Source: Serratia symbiotica (GTDB taxonomy: Bacteria; Pseudomonadota; Gammaproteobacteria; Enterobacterales; Enterobacteriaceae). Taken from it: 64,000 nt of DNA. Below the pieces are notes generated by a model that did no database searches, was not told the DNA's origin, and saw nothing but the letters and a program-made list of their open reading frames with translations. Below, in pieces: positions 29,799 to 40,984 of the stretch. Numbering within the stretch: the first letter of the stretch is position 1; each line of letters begins with the position of its first letter. The DNA lies in assembly GCA_011754105.1 (NCBI GenBank), contig JAAKDF010000005.1, positions 1-64,000 of the forward strand. Reading direction: 5' to 3'. Made by a program: the position numbers and the translations under genes.

Positions 29799-30210
29799 TT
29801 AACGTTTTTCTCGTCTAATCATTTTATCAGCCGCCACGCGGGACAGTAATCCGGAACGGCTACTGTACTCAGGATTTGCAGGGACAAATTGATCGATACG
29901 GCGGATCAGCAAAGAGGGGAGTGTAACGTTAATTTTTCCGCTTTCCCCATCAACAGTGTAACGTCTATATCCACCAGCACCCACACTATGCTTGTATAAT
30001 CGGGATCGATCAGCCAGTTTTCCACGCTGGTCGCTTCCGGCACTGCTTTACTATCTTTTACCAGTAATTCTATATGTGCGGTGACAACTATCGGGATGCG
30101 CTTGAAAGCGTATCCCGATAGTTATCACCGCCAGAAAAGCAGCCAGGAATATCAGGTACGCAAACGCCGAAGGATGAGTTGACTTTATCAATAGCAACTG
30201 GATACAACAT
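29799..30210 (-). pseudogene. hicB: hicB pseudogene (type II antitoxin)
   Basis: From ATG 30210 the text reads MLYPVAIDKVNSSFGVCVPD, IPGCFSGGDNYRDTLSSA, then one base is lost, VVTAHIELLVKDSKAVPEA, SVENWLIDPDYTSIV, LLMGKAEK, a second base lost in an A-run, and NVTLPSLLIRRIDQFVPANP EYSSRSGLL in the terminal ribbon-helix-helix. This is a full-length HicB (about 137 codons) with two single-base deletions. HicB neutralises HicA and represses its own operon. The paired hicA lies directly upstream. Confidence 0.85.
30080..30129. repeat. 18-bp inverted repeat in hicB
   Basis: GGTGACAACTATCGGGAT (30080-30097) and ATCCCGATAGTTATCACC (30112-30129) pair with one mismatch around a 14-base loop. It spans the first frameshift of the hicB pseudogene. 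Confidence 0.75.
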
Positions 30211-30215
30211 ATAAA

Positions 30216-30416
30216 CCTACAAGAGGTAGGGCGTAAAGCCCCGCCTGTTCCTTGATACTTTTCAGTGTCGGTAGTGGTATATCCTTTTATGGATATTTTA
30301 ACGAGTCCCTTTTCGTTGGTTGTTTGAACTGGTGATGACTGCTTTTTACTATCACAAGATATCACCCATCGGCTTCTATCATTGCTATTGCATTCCTGCT
30401 ATCCATCCTTCGGCTC
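30216..30416 (-). pseudogene. hicA: hicA pseudogene (mRNA interferase toxin)
   Basis: From ATG 30416: MDSRNAIAMIEADG, TGA in place of Trp, YLV, then after shifts SSHHQFKQPTK, KGLVKIS and DIPLPTLKSIKEQAGL. The catalytic His of the SHH(Q)F motif is visible, but the frame is broken at least three times. The length (~65 codons) fits HicA, a small double-stranded-RNA-binding-fold ribonuclease. Toxin and antitoxin are both dead, so no addiction function remains. Confidence 0.78.
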
Positions 30417-30488
30417 TCTGTATTGTTTTTATGGGGTTATAATAACTCTTATTGATTTAACGGTGGACCTCTTTCGGGGTTATAGGGG

Positions 30489-31410
30489 TTATTTTTTACT
30501 AATTGATTCGAATTTTTCATGCTCCCGGCGCAGATCGTAATAGCGTAAGTCTTCGATACCCAGAGCATTCCTTACATGTTGAAAACACGCCGTTACGGAA
30601 CGGGAGTTGTAGGGGAAAATTAACTCGCTTGTTTTAGGCGGTTGTTGCACTATGTTCCAAGCATAGCTGAGAAGTAGTACCAACATATGGTTACCTAATT
30701 TCCCCGCGGATATTTTCAGTCTCTGACCAGTACGGCACTTTGTTTTTCGTCCACGTCCTCCCAACAGATTTACACACTTCGCCCACCCTCATGCAACTGA
30801 GGATTGAAAAGTTCAGAATATCAACGAAGGAGATTTTTGCTAAGACGTGATCGCTTCTGACCTCAAGCCCTGTGCCAGTAACCTATCCAACTCGTCGCTA
30901 GCCGTGCGGCGCCTGTAGCGTTTAGATTTCCTATCTGGAGCAATAGCGGTCTTGCATCGGTTGCAGGGTTGCTTATGTAGTCGATACCGTAGACAGATTT
31001 TGCAGACGCTAGAACGGAAGAGAGATAACTTACATCGTGGTTAATAGTGGAAGGGCTAGCGACGTTTCTCTTGCTGCAGTGGTTCAATAACATGGCTGGT
31101 TGATAGGTATGTAAGGGGAATTTTCGGATATGTTGCAGTCCAGCAACATATCCAGTAAATAACTTTTGGTGCGTCCTGCTTTGCCATAGAGTTTAGGATC
31201 GTTGATGTAGCGTTTTAGCAGGTCACCAACTTTCATTTTGTTTAAGTAGTTAGGGTTACGTATCCCTGACTGCTCGAGTTTAATTGCACGTTTAGAACCC
31301 CATGTTTTTGCATGGGGTTGCTTTGTAAAGATTTTACTTTCGTTATAGAATCTTTTATCGTCTTTCTTGATGCTAATGGAGCATCGGTATCAAACCATGC
31401 CATCTGCTTT
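30489..31410 (-). pseudogene. Tyrosine recombinase (island/phage integrase) pseudogene
   Basis: Arm-binding N-terminus (ISIKKDDKRFYNESKIFTKQ, AKTWGSKRAIKLEQSGIRNP, GDLLKRYINDPKLYGKAG), core (LLNHCSKRNVASPSTINHDV, SYLSSVLASAKSVYGIDY) and C-terminal catalytic part (GNHMLVLLLSYAWNIVQQ, TSELIFPYNSRSVTACFQHV, LRYYDLRREHEKF) are recognisable in several frames. The catalytic H-x-L-R box reads YYDLRR, so the His is replaced, and the text ends soon after it without the catalytic Tyr. Its 5' end faces dusA, a known integration target. Confidence 0.85.
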
Positions 31411-31539
31411 CGCTATTGTGTACTATGGTATAGTACGCAATTTTAACTATGTCCCATGTCAGATTTAAGCACTGAAGACACCAGGTCTAGGTTGTACTCA
31501 GTGGTGTCATTATAAAAAAATACGACATAAAGATAAAAA

Positions 31540-32568
31540 ATGCACGAAAACAAAGGAACCCCTAACTCTCACCAGATCAGCGAAAATATTGGTGTAGCGC
31601 CGAAATACAGCCCTTCACGATTTTCAATTGCCCCGATGCTTGATTGGACTGATCGTCATTGCCGTTACTTTCACCGTTTGCTGACCAAGGAAACGCTGCT
31701 TTATACCGAGATGGTAACTACTGGCGCGATTATCCACAGTAAGGGAGATTATCTATCCTACAATAAAGAAGAACATCCGGTGGCGTTGCAACTAGGTGGC
31801 AGCGATCCGGCTGCGCTGGCGCACTGCGCCAAGCTGGCAGAACAGCGCGGATATGATGAAATCAACCTCAATGTCGGTTGCCCATCTGATCGGGTGCAGA
31901 ATTGCATGTTCGGTGCCTGCTTGATGGCACAGGCGGCACGGGTTGCCGATGGCATCAAGGCGATGCGTGACGTGGTGTCAATTCCAGTAACGGTCAAGAC
32001 ACGTATTGGCATCGACGATCAGGATAGCTACGAATTTCTGTGTGACTTCATCACCACCGTTGCTGGCCGTGGTGAATGCGCTATGTTCACCCTCCATTCG
32101 CGCAAGGCTTGGCTATATGGCCTCAGTCCGAAAGAAAACCGCGAAGTTCCGCCGCTAGACTATCCACGGGTGTATCAACTAAAGCGAGACTTCCCAGCGT
32201 TGACCATCGCCATCAATGGCGGCGTAAAGACGCTGGAAGAGGCACAGCAGCACCTACAGCATTTGGATGGTGTTATGATGGGTCGCGAAGCCTACCAGAA
32301 CCCCCGTATTTTGGCGTGGGTTGACAACGAGCTATTTGGCGTTCATGGTGCAGTCAAGGACAGCGTGGCGATCATTGAATTGTTGTACCCATACATTGAG
32401 CGTGAGCTATCTAATGGTACTTATCTGGGCCATATTACCCGCCATATTCTTGGCCTGTTTCAGGGGGTGCCAGGCGCACGGCAGTGGCGTCGCCACCTGA
32501 GCGAAAACGCCCATAAGCCGGGAGCTGATATTCAAGTGGTAGAACAAGCGCTGGATTGGGTGCGCTAA
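31540..32568 (+). CDS. dusA: tRNA-dihydrouridine synthase A
   Basis: 342 residues. FMN-dependent reduction of U20/U20a in tRNA. TIM-barrel motifs [17 protein letters not shown], the catalytic C114 in [23 protein letters not shown], and the C-terminal helical domain ([20 protein letters not shown]). The first ~26 residues are not conserved in the family, as is common for DusA and also expected next to an island that inserts in the gene's 5' end. Intact. Confidence 0.97.
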   Translation: MHENKGTPNSHQISENIGVAPKYSPSRFSIAPMLDWTDRHCRYFHRLLTKETLLYTEMVTTGAIIHSKGDYLSYNKEEHPVALQLGGSDPAALAHCAKLAEQRGYDEINLNVGCPSDRVQNCMFGACLMAQAARVADGIKAMRDVVSIPVTVKTRIGIDDQDSYEFLCDFITTVAGRGECAMFTLHSRKAWLYGLSPKENREVPPLDYPRVYQLKRDFPALTIAINGGVKTLEEAQQHLQHLDGVMMGREAYQNPRILAWVDNELFGVHGAVKDSVAIIELLYPYIERELSNGTYLGHITRHILGLFQGVPGARQWRRHLSENAHKPGADIQVVEQALDWVR

Positions 32569-32710
32569 CCGCGCAATAAAATGGCGTAATGTTCTCGATC
32601 TGCACTTCACGTCTGCCGTACGTAGTGAAATAAAATTAACCTATTGCAATACTTTCGAGTCACTGGTGGTGGAGAACGCTATGTACTTTGCCATCCCACT
32701 ATCTGGTTTT

Positions 32711-32922
32711 ATCCCCGTCATATTTAAGTTGCCTCTACGTTAGTTTTCCTCACTCACCGGAGTCACATTAATGATGTAAGCTCATATGGGTTAATGAACC
32801 TTATTCCTGAGGTTTAGCCTGAGGTTCAGCATGCGGCTCAGCGCAAGCGCTGTTCAAATCGATTCCCGATCAATGTGTCGCTGCGTTGCTGCCTTCCTAT
32901 AACTGGAATTATTCAGAGTATA
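32711..32922 (-). repeat. Serratia/Yersinia-type intergenic repeat, copy 2
   Basis: Starts ATCCCCGTCATATTTAAG and ends GGAATTATTCAGAGTATA, in inverse orientation to copy 1. Internal parts (GCCTCTACGTTAG, CTCACTCACCGG, TGTCGCTGCGTTG) recur in copy 3 at 51561-51745. It fills most of the gap after dusA. Confidence 0.65.
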
Positions 32923-32925
32923 GCT

Positions 32926-33055
32926 GGCTTTGTTGAATAAATTGGATTTGGAATAATAAAGAATCCCCTAAATGGGCATCTTGCAGACAACGCGTAGAGT
33001 TTTTGACATACCGGCCAGCGTCATCTTGTTTAATGCACAGATCATGGACATAGCG
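32926..33055 (-). mobile_element. IS903-group right-end fragment
   Basis: GGCTTTGTTGAATAAATTGG at 32926, then the last ~30 transposase codons (NKMTLAGMSKTL in shifted text), breaking off at 33055. It carries the variant GGAATAATAAAG shared only with the right end of the copy at 33324-34309. Confidence 0.85.
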
Positions 33056-33323
33056 CTCTACACTAGCGGAACGCAACAGCTCCGCCGCAGTGAGCATCGA
33101 CGTACGCAAAATGCCGGAATTACCGGAGGTATTCTAATACGCCATGACTTAACTGCCGAACAGTCTCTCACCACAGCTACTGTTCCTCTAAAATTTCGGG
33201 TCCAAGCTGCAATAGAGAAAGTTCGAACTACGGGAAATCTAGTTATCAGCCTTACGTAATGCGGAAAACAGATTGGTTCCAGTTTGCCAATCAAGCAATA
33301 TTACCCTCTTTTTACCTTCAACA
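33056..33323. other. Unassigned segment between two IS ends
   Basis: 268 bp. An open frame through it (32972-33259, plus) starts inside the IS fragment and is not convincing. The reverse strand also reads nothing I recognise. It may be a remnant of the genes normally following dusA. Confidence 0.35.
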
Positions 33324-34309
33324 GGACTTTGTTAAAATCTAACATTTAGCCGGCACTTAGATGACTCTCCTTCTGTCAAAATAGCGACATTAGCTTGGCT
33401 AAGCAAAAGGTTAAGATCACCAACTGGTTGGCTTACAATAACGCCCTTATAACACTCGGGGTTCACTCACTTTCTGGGTGGATGAAACGGCACTTCACGC
33501 CCGGTACTGCGAAGCAAAACCTTCATTCCAATGTGGCAATGACCTGCGTATTGATGCTAAAACGGATTTTCGGCCTGACACTTCGCACCCTCCATGGCTT
33601 CGTCGACTCCATTGTTATACTGATGAAAGTGCCGTTGAATTGCCAGAACTACACCTGCATCAGTAAGCTGGCGTAATCCGTCAATGTCCCGGTTAAAACC
33701 CCAATGCTGGGCAAAATTGCGCACCTGGTTTTAAAACACGGTCAGGAAAACAGCGGCTCTGGAGAAAACTACATTTAGCCGTAGATACAGAGACACATGA
33801 GGTCATCTATGCTGACCTTTCCTTAAGCAAGGTCACCGATAAGTAAGCCTTCCCAGGTGTCATCCGCCAGACGGTACCGTAAAATCAAAGTAGCCTCGGC
33901 GGATGGGGCTTACGATAGGCAAGTAAGTCATGATGAGTTAAGGCGCAAGAAGATAAAGACATTAATTCCACCCAGAAGCGGAGCCAGTTATTGGTCGGCA
34001 GACTATGCAGACCTAAATCAAGCGGTAGCGAACCAGCGCCTTACCGTAGACAACACTCGGAGAAAAATTATAACAGGCTACCACCGATGTTCGATAGCTG
34101 AAACAGCGATATACAGAGTTAAAACAGCTATTTAGTGGTTACCTTGTCCGCTGCGAGATTATGATGAGTAAGTTGCAGAGGCTATGTCCATGATCTGTGC
34201 ATTAAACAAGATGACGCTCGCCGGTATGCCAGAAACTGTACTCGTTATCTGCAAGATGCCCATTTAGGGGACTCTTTATTATTCCAAATCCAATTTATTC
34301 AACAAAGCC
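33324..34309 (+). mobile_element. IS903-group IS, decayed
   Basis: 986 bp, left end eroded (GGACTTTGTTAAAATCTAAC), right end CAATTTATTCAACAAAGCC. The transposase is in fragments: KITNWLAYNNALITL, FGLTLRTLHGFVDSIVILM, SADGAYDRQVSHDELRRKKI, SYWSADYADLNQAVANQRL. Stops and shifts occur near 33470, 33676 and 33845. The HLVLKHGQ junction shows the common deletion. Flanking 9-mers differ. Confidence 0.9.
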
Positions 34310-34498
34310 AGTAAAAAAAGCAAATTCAGAAGAACGTAACTTCACGAAAAATCTGCCCCCAATCTTTAGTGATGAATCGCTGGCTTGCAAAAATCTTGCA
34401 ATAAATTTAATTTCTGTGTTCGATGCTTATTATTCTCTGAACAAAAATGAATTCATAGGCAATAACTATCCATACTTGGCGTCTGCAACCTCAACTGA

Positions 34499-35542
<1,044 letters not shown>

Positions 35543-35869
35543 CCTGAGCTTTATCTAAACGGCTAAAGCTTGCAGGACAAAGGGGGAATTTACCTCCAAG
35601 GAGATCCACGCCTCGGCTAACCCGTAGTCTAACGCTACCAAGCCGGAAAAAGCGACAGGTGGCAGCGGGATTTTGCCGCACCGGATGTTGGATAACAGAA
35701 TTTCTTGCCTAAAAGCCGTCTCAGCGTGGCTGAGACAATTTATACAGCAAATTTTTACCACTTGATTATTGTCGGTCTGCTAGAAGACGGGGTAACATTA
35801 GCTTTTATTGGTAAGCCTCAAATTGAGGAAACCTCTTTTTTAAGAGTATACAACCTTGTTTGTTACTAA
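35543..35869. other. Segment after trxB without recognised gene
   Basis: About 330 bp with no assignable protein text. It should hold the 5' part of cydD, but I can follow CydD only from about 35870. It contains a small stem (CCTTGTT/AACAAGG, 35853-35873). Confidence 0.4.
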
Positions 35870-36746
35870 CAAGGTGCCAGCAGTCAAACAAAGTGCCAGC
35901 AGTCAAACCTGGCTGCTGGCTGACTTGCTTCATTCCCTTATCATCGCGCATTACCCACGTGAAAAATTGCTCCAGTCCTTTGTCTGGCATAGCCACCACA
36001 TTGGCACTTCGCGAGCTGCTAAGCTAGCTACGGGAGCGCGTTGGTTTCATCTGCGCCTAAGTGATCCGCCAACGCATACGCCAGCATGTGCTGGACAAAT
36101 TGCAACAGCTTGTCCCAGCCTGGATCCATAATAAGCCAGCAGGAAGTTGGGCTAGTATCATTGGCTAGCAGATTGAAGATATGCAGGATTATTATTACCG
36201 TTATTTGCCGCAAATAACTCTGGCCGTGTTTATTAAGCTGCTGATCTTGCTCACAGTCTTCCTGATCAACTTGGCAGCCGGTGCTATTCTGCTGACCACT
36301 GCACCGATGATCCCGCTGTTTATGGTGTTAGTCGGTATGGGTGGCTTTGGCACGTCTAAGCGGCAATTCCCTTGACCGCCTGCGTGTTCTAGACAGCCGG
36401 CGCATGTTTAATAGAGCAACTTCGGAAACGGCGCAGATCGCCAAGTTGTCGGAAGACTTCTGTAGCCGCACCATGGAGGTGCTAAGCTTGGCATTCCTGC
36501 CCTCAGCAGTGCTGGAATTATTCGGGTCGCTCTTCATTGCGGTACTGGTGGTTAATTTTGGTTTCGCCAACCTTGTTGGAGAGCTTAACTTTGGTAGCTA
36601 CGTCCTTGGCGTCACGCTATTTTCAGGTTTTCTTGTGTTGATCCTAGCACCATATTTTTCCAACCGCTACGCGATCTAGGTACCTTCTACCACGCCAAAA
36701 CGCAAGCGGTCGGCTCAGCGGAGGCGTTCGAAACCTTTTTAGTTAC
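35870..36746 (+). pseudogene. cydD: cydD pseudogene (heme/thiol ABC exporter half)
   Basis: Broken frames spell CydD membrane-domain text: QTWLLADLLHSLIIAHYPRE, (R)ERVGFICA, QRIRQHVLDKLQQL, NKPAGSWAS, DYYYRYLPQITLAVF, ILLTTAPMIPLFMVLVGMGG, LARLSGNSLDRLRVL, EDFCSRTMEVLSLAFLPSAV and FYHAKTQAVGSAEAFETF. The ATPase domain, all of cydC and the 5' part of aat are missing: the text jumps at about 36746 into aat. CydDC export is needed for cytochrome bd assembly. Confidence 0.88.
35871..35908. repeat. Tandem 19-bp duplication in cydD
   Basis: AAGGTGCCAGCAGTCAAAC is followed at once by AAAGTGCCAGCAGTCAAAC (18 of 19 identical). Nineteen bases shift the frame, so this is one of the inactivating changes or followed inactivation. 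Confidence 0.75.
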
Positions 36747-37013
36747 GCACATTCGGTAGAAGTCTGGCAGCAGGGCTAACTTGTCGGCGGTATGTACTGC
36801 TTGGCACAGGGCGGACTGTTCTGCGGTAAGTCAATGTTTAGCCATGTTAACAGTGCCTACAAGTATGTCCTGATAGCTATTTATCGGCATTTTGCTGCTT
36901 ATAGCGGAGAATTAATTGACTGTCAGGTGCTTAACGCTCACACTGCTCATCTCGGAGTAAGCAAGATGAAATTCCTTAGCGACAGGATACTGACTACCGC
37001 AAATAGTACCTAA
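36747..37013 (+). pseudogene. aat: aat pseudogene (Leu/Phe-tRNA-protein transferase), C-terminal part
   Basis: Reads [73 protein letters not shown] and ends at TAA 37011. This is the C-terminal ~90 codons of Aat (VGGMYGV..G.LF.GESMFS), in its standard place before infA. The N-terminal half is deleted together with cydC, and there is an internal stop. Aat adds Leu/Phe to basic N-termini to create N-degrons. Confidence 0.88.
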
Positions 37014-37155
37014 ACAACACAGTATACTGTGTCTCTCTCCAATAAGCTAATTTGCGTAAAAAGTGCAATGTCTACCAACACTCCTTTACATAAAGGAGGT
37101 TTTTCGGCATTATTTTGCCGATTAAAAATTAAGGTTGTTAGACCTAGAGGATTAG

Positions 37156-37374
<219 letters not shown>

Positions 37375-37519
37375 TCGGCACATCGGTCAGCCAGGCACTG
37401 GCTACATTGAGTATGTGCCACCTACTATACCCCATAGTAATGCTCAGCATCGCGTTTTAGAGGCGCAAGTAAAGTAAAATAGAGAGGCTATCTCATTTTA
37501 TTTACGAATTTTCACCCAT

Positions 37520-37555
37520 AAAGAAGAAGCGATGCCACGGCATCGCTTCTTCTTT
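37520..37555. terminator. Strong bidirectional stem-loop between infA and clpA
   Basis: A 17-bp perfect stem, AAAGAAGAAGCGATGCC (37520-37536) and its complement at 37539-37555, with a 2-base loop. Because the stem ends in A-runs and T-runs it reads as a terminator on both strands. It sits between the convergent infA and the clpA remnant. Confidence 0.85.
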
Positions 37556-37576
37556 ACTAGCGCCATAGCTTTGAAT

Positions 37577-39689
37577 CTATTCCATTAGGCTCCTAGTGCA
37601 TCGCTCCCCCATCAGCCGGCTTACGCATAGACTCGCTGAGGAAGTGAGAGGAAATGATAGGTCAGTTTTTTTGTCTTTATCCAGCTTGACTTTCACTAAA
37701 AACCCGTTCATCAGTGAACCACACAGCAGTTCGTTGGCTATCGGTTTCTTAAGGTTTTCTTGCATAACACGTGCCATCTGGTAAGCGCCCATCGCACGGT
37801 CATATTATGTCATAGATAGCCAATCTCGCTCTTCACCGCTGACTTCTAGCGAGACGCCCTTTGCATCTAACTGTGCCTGCAGTTCAACGATGAACTTGTC
37901 AACCACATGGTGGATCACCTCGTAATGACAAATGGTTAAACCAGATGATGTTGTCCAGACGATTGCGGAATTCAGGTATAAACACTTTCTTGATCTCTTC
38001 CATCGCATCGGTTCTATGATCCTGCTGCACCAGACCAATCTATTTGCGTTCTATTTCGCGTACCCCGGAGCGTTAGTCGTCATTACTAAGATTACATTGC
38101 GGAAGTCTACCTTGCGGCCGTTGTTGTTGGTTAGCGTGCTATTATCCATCACTTGCAGCAGCAAGTTGAACACTTCTAGGTGCGCCTTCTCGCTTGCATC
38201 TAGCAGGACTACCGTGTGCGGATGCTTAAGTAAGTACCGCATTAGTTATCAAACAACCTTGATCATAACCGACATAGCCCGGAGGTGCGCCGATCAGGCG
38301 GCTGACGGTATGACGCTCCGTATATTCTGACGTATCAAAACGCAGTAGCTGGATGTCCATCGCTATTGGCCAGTTACATCGTGACCTCGGTTTTTCCGAC
38401 CGCAGTCGACCCAGCGAACAGGAACGACCCCACCGGATGGCGATCATGGCCTAGGCCAGCGCGGCTCATTTTAATCGCTTAAGTCAAGGCTTCTATCGCC
38501 TAATCTAGCAAATACCGATCATTGATGTATTGCACCGAGAATTCCACCGCAGCGCGGATCGGATCGCCTTGGCGGTGTAACACACATCGTGGCGCGCCTC
38601 ATATTGGGTTTTCAGCCAGTTGATGACCTCAATAGTCTTTTCTAGAGTTGGCTTATTAATATCAATTTTCTGGAAGCGGCGTGCTAGCGCACAGTCTTTT
38701 TTAAAAATATTGCTGAACTCCTGATAGGTAGTTGAACCGAATATCCGGATCTTGCTGCTAGACAGCAGAGGCTTAATCAGGTTTGCAGCATCTACCTGAC
38801 CATCGGAAGCTGCACCAGTAACGATAATGGTATAAATTTCGTCGATAAACAGGAGGGTGTTCTGATCCTGTTCCAGTTGTTTTAGCAGCGCCTTGAAGCG
38901 TTTCTCGAATTCACCACGGTATTTAGTCCCAGACAGCAGCAAACCTATGTCCAGCGAGGTGCATTATGCAGTCCTCCATCACTTCCGGCACATCGCCCTG
39001 CGCGATACGTAAAGCCAGCTCTTCAGCGATATCGGTTTTTCCTACGCCGGATTTACCCACCAACAGTGGATTATTTTTACGACGGTGGCATAATACATTA
39101 ATCGTGCGTTCTAGTTTAGAGTTACGACAAATCAGAGGATCAATACCGCCTAAGCTAGCCAACTGGTTGAGAGTGGTAGTTAAGTTTTCCATACGGTTTT
39201 CCCCTCGAGGCTGCACTTCATTCACCGGGTTTTCCGCATGTGGTGCTTTGCTTAGCTCGTCTTTGCGCATGCCATGTAAAAAAATTCACGATATCAAGAC
39301 GGCTTACATCATGTTTGCGTAACAGATAAGCCACCTGCGACTCCTGCTCGCTGAAAATCGCCACCAGCACGTTGGCACCGGAATATTCGCGGCGACCGGA
39401 AGATTGCACATGGAAAACCGCATGCTGCAACAAGCGCTGGAAGCTGAGCGTTGGGTGAGTGTCGCGCTCTTCTTAGCTAGGGCAGCTTAGGCGTAGTTTG
39501 TTCGATGAAGGATCCCAGTTTATGTCGCAACGCGGCCAAATCCACCGTACATGCATCAAGCTCTTCCCGCGCGGAAGGATTGCTAAGTAGTGCCAATAAC
39601 AGGTACTCTACAGTCATAAACTCGTGTCTGTGCTCACGCGATCTGGCGAAAGCTATGTTGAGACTAAGTTCTATTTCTTAATTAAGCAC
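37577..39689 (-). pseudogene. clpA: clpA pseudogene (ATPase of ClpAP)
   Basis: Full-length remains. The start codon is GTG and codon 4 is TAA (VLN*EIELSLN). Then AVFHVQSSGRREYSGANVLV, ERTINVLCHRRKNNPLLVGK, SGVGKTDIAEEL (first Walker A), LLKQLEQDQNTLLFIDEIYT (first Walker B), [60 protein letters not shown] and MARVMQENLKKPIANELL. More than five frameshifts and a deletion of the middle linker. The lesions leave no translatable ATPase. Confidence 0.94.
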
Positions 39690-39716
39690 AAGCAGATCCC
39701 TAATAAATCGCCTTAA

Positions 39717-39867
39717 TCAGGCTTTTCCCAGCGTACAAAGTAACGGGTACTCGTTTCCACTTGCGTAGCAATTCATATGAACGACTTTAGTCTTCGCCAC
39801 TTCGGCAGTAAAACATCGATAATCGCCTTGCTTTGATAGTGAACCCTAAGCATCAGTTGCATTGCGC
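39717..39867 (-). pseudogene. clpS: clpS pseudogene, C-terminal half
   Basis: [38 protein letters not shown] and [11 protein letters not shown], ending at TGA (39717), match the ClpS C-terminus with a frame change near 39800. The N-terminal half is removed where the IS begins at 39868. ClpS delivers N-degron substrates to ClpA. Confidence 0.88.
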
Positions 39868-40882
39868 GGCGTTATTGAATAAATCTAACATTTTTTCGGC
39901 AAGAGGATCAGATCACTCTCCTTCTATCAAAATAGCGACATTCTGTGGCCAAGCAAAAGTTCAAGATCACCAACTAGAAGGCTTACAACAACGCCATTTT
40001 TAATCAGGGTTCACCCATTTTATGGGTGAATGAAACGGCACTTCACGCCTAGTACTGCGAGGAAAAACCTTCTCTGCGTGGTTGCCCACAAGATTATTCT
40101 AATATGGCATGGCAATGACCAGCGTATTGATGTTAAAACGGATTTTCGGCCTAAAACTTCGCGCCCTCCAGGGCTTCGTCGACTCCATTTTCACACTGAT
40201 AAAAGTGCCGTTGAACTGACTGGACTACACCTGCATCAGTAAGCGGGCTCAGTCCATCAATGTCCCGTTTAAGACCCCAACGCCGGGTGAAATTGCGCAC
40301 CTTGCTACAAAACACGGTCAGGAAAAACAGCGGCTCTGGCTTAAACTTCATTTAGCCTTAGATACAGAAACACATGAGGTTATCTGTGCTGACCTTTCCT
40401 TGAGCAATGTCACCGATAATGAAGCCTTCCCAGGTCTTATCCACCAGCAGTACCGTAAAATCAAAGTCGCCTCGGCGGATAGGGCTTTCGATAGGCGAGT
40501 GAGTCATGATGAGTTAAGGCGCAAGAAGATAAGGGCGTTAATACCGCCCAGAAGCGGAGCCCGTTATTGGTCGGCAGACTATGCAGTATGAAATCAAGCA
40601 GTGGTAAATCAGCGCACTTACCGGAGACAAAACACGGAGGAAACAGTATGACATGCTACCACCGACGTATAGCCGAAACAGCGATGTACAGAGAAAAACA
40701 GCTATTTGGTAGTCACCTTTCGCTGCGAGATGATTATAATGAGCAAGTTGCAGAGGCTTTGGTCATGATCTGTGCATTAAACAAGATGACGCTCACCGGT
40801 ATGCCAGAAAGTGTACATGGTGCTTGAAAGATGCACATTTAGGGGAATCTTTTATTCCAAATCCAATTTATTCCATAACTCC
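39868..40882 (+). mobile_element. IS903-group IS, decayed
   Basis: 1015 bp. Left end GGCGTTATTGAATAAATC; the right end is eroded (CAATTTATTCCATAACTCC at 40882). It cuts clpS. The transposase (about 39945-40828) is shifted repeatedly; 40400-40591 gives VTDNEAFPGLIHQQYRKIKV ASADRAFDRRVSHDELRRKK. The HLATKHGQ junction (near 40305) shows the shared deletion. Flanking 9-mers do not match. Confidence 0.9.
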
Positions 40883-40887
40883 ACTAT

Positions 40888-40917
40888 TCACCTGAAGTCA
40901 CCTGAAGTCACCTGAAG
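40888..40917. repeat. Three tandem copies of TCACCTGAAG
   Basis: Perfect 10-bp unit three times, directly past the eroded IS end. Probably replication slippage. Confidence 0.8.
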
Positions 40918-40984
40918 AAAAAATAATCAGTACAAGGGGGCAGTAGTAATGCTGCTCCCCTATTATATCGAAAGGGATTAACGG

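Noticed and set aside
37375..37519. Search for tRNA-Ser (serW) between infA and clpA
   Set aside because: No tRNA-like text (no GGTTCGAATCC arm or CCA end) could be found.
40888..40917. Three short direct repeats as a possible CRISPR scrap
   Set aside because: Contiguous 10-bp units without spacers; no cas genes in the window. Slippage is the simpler reading.
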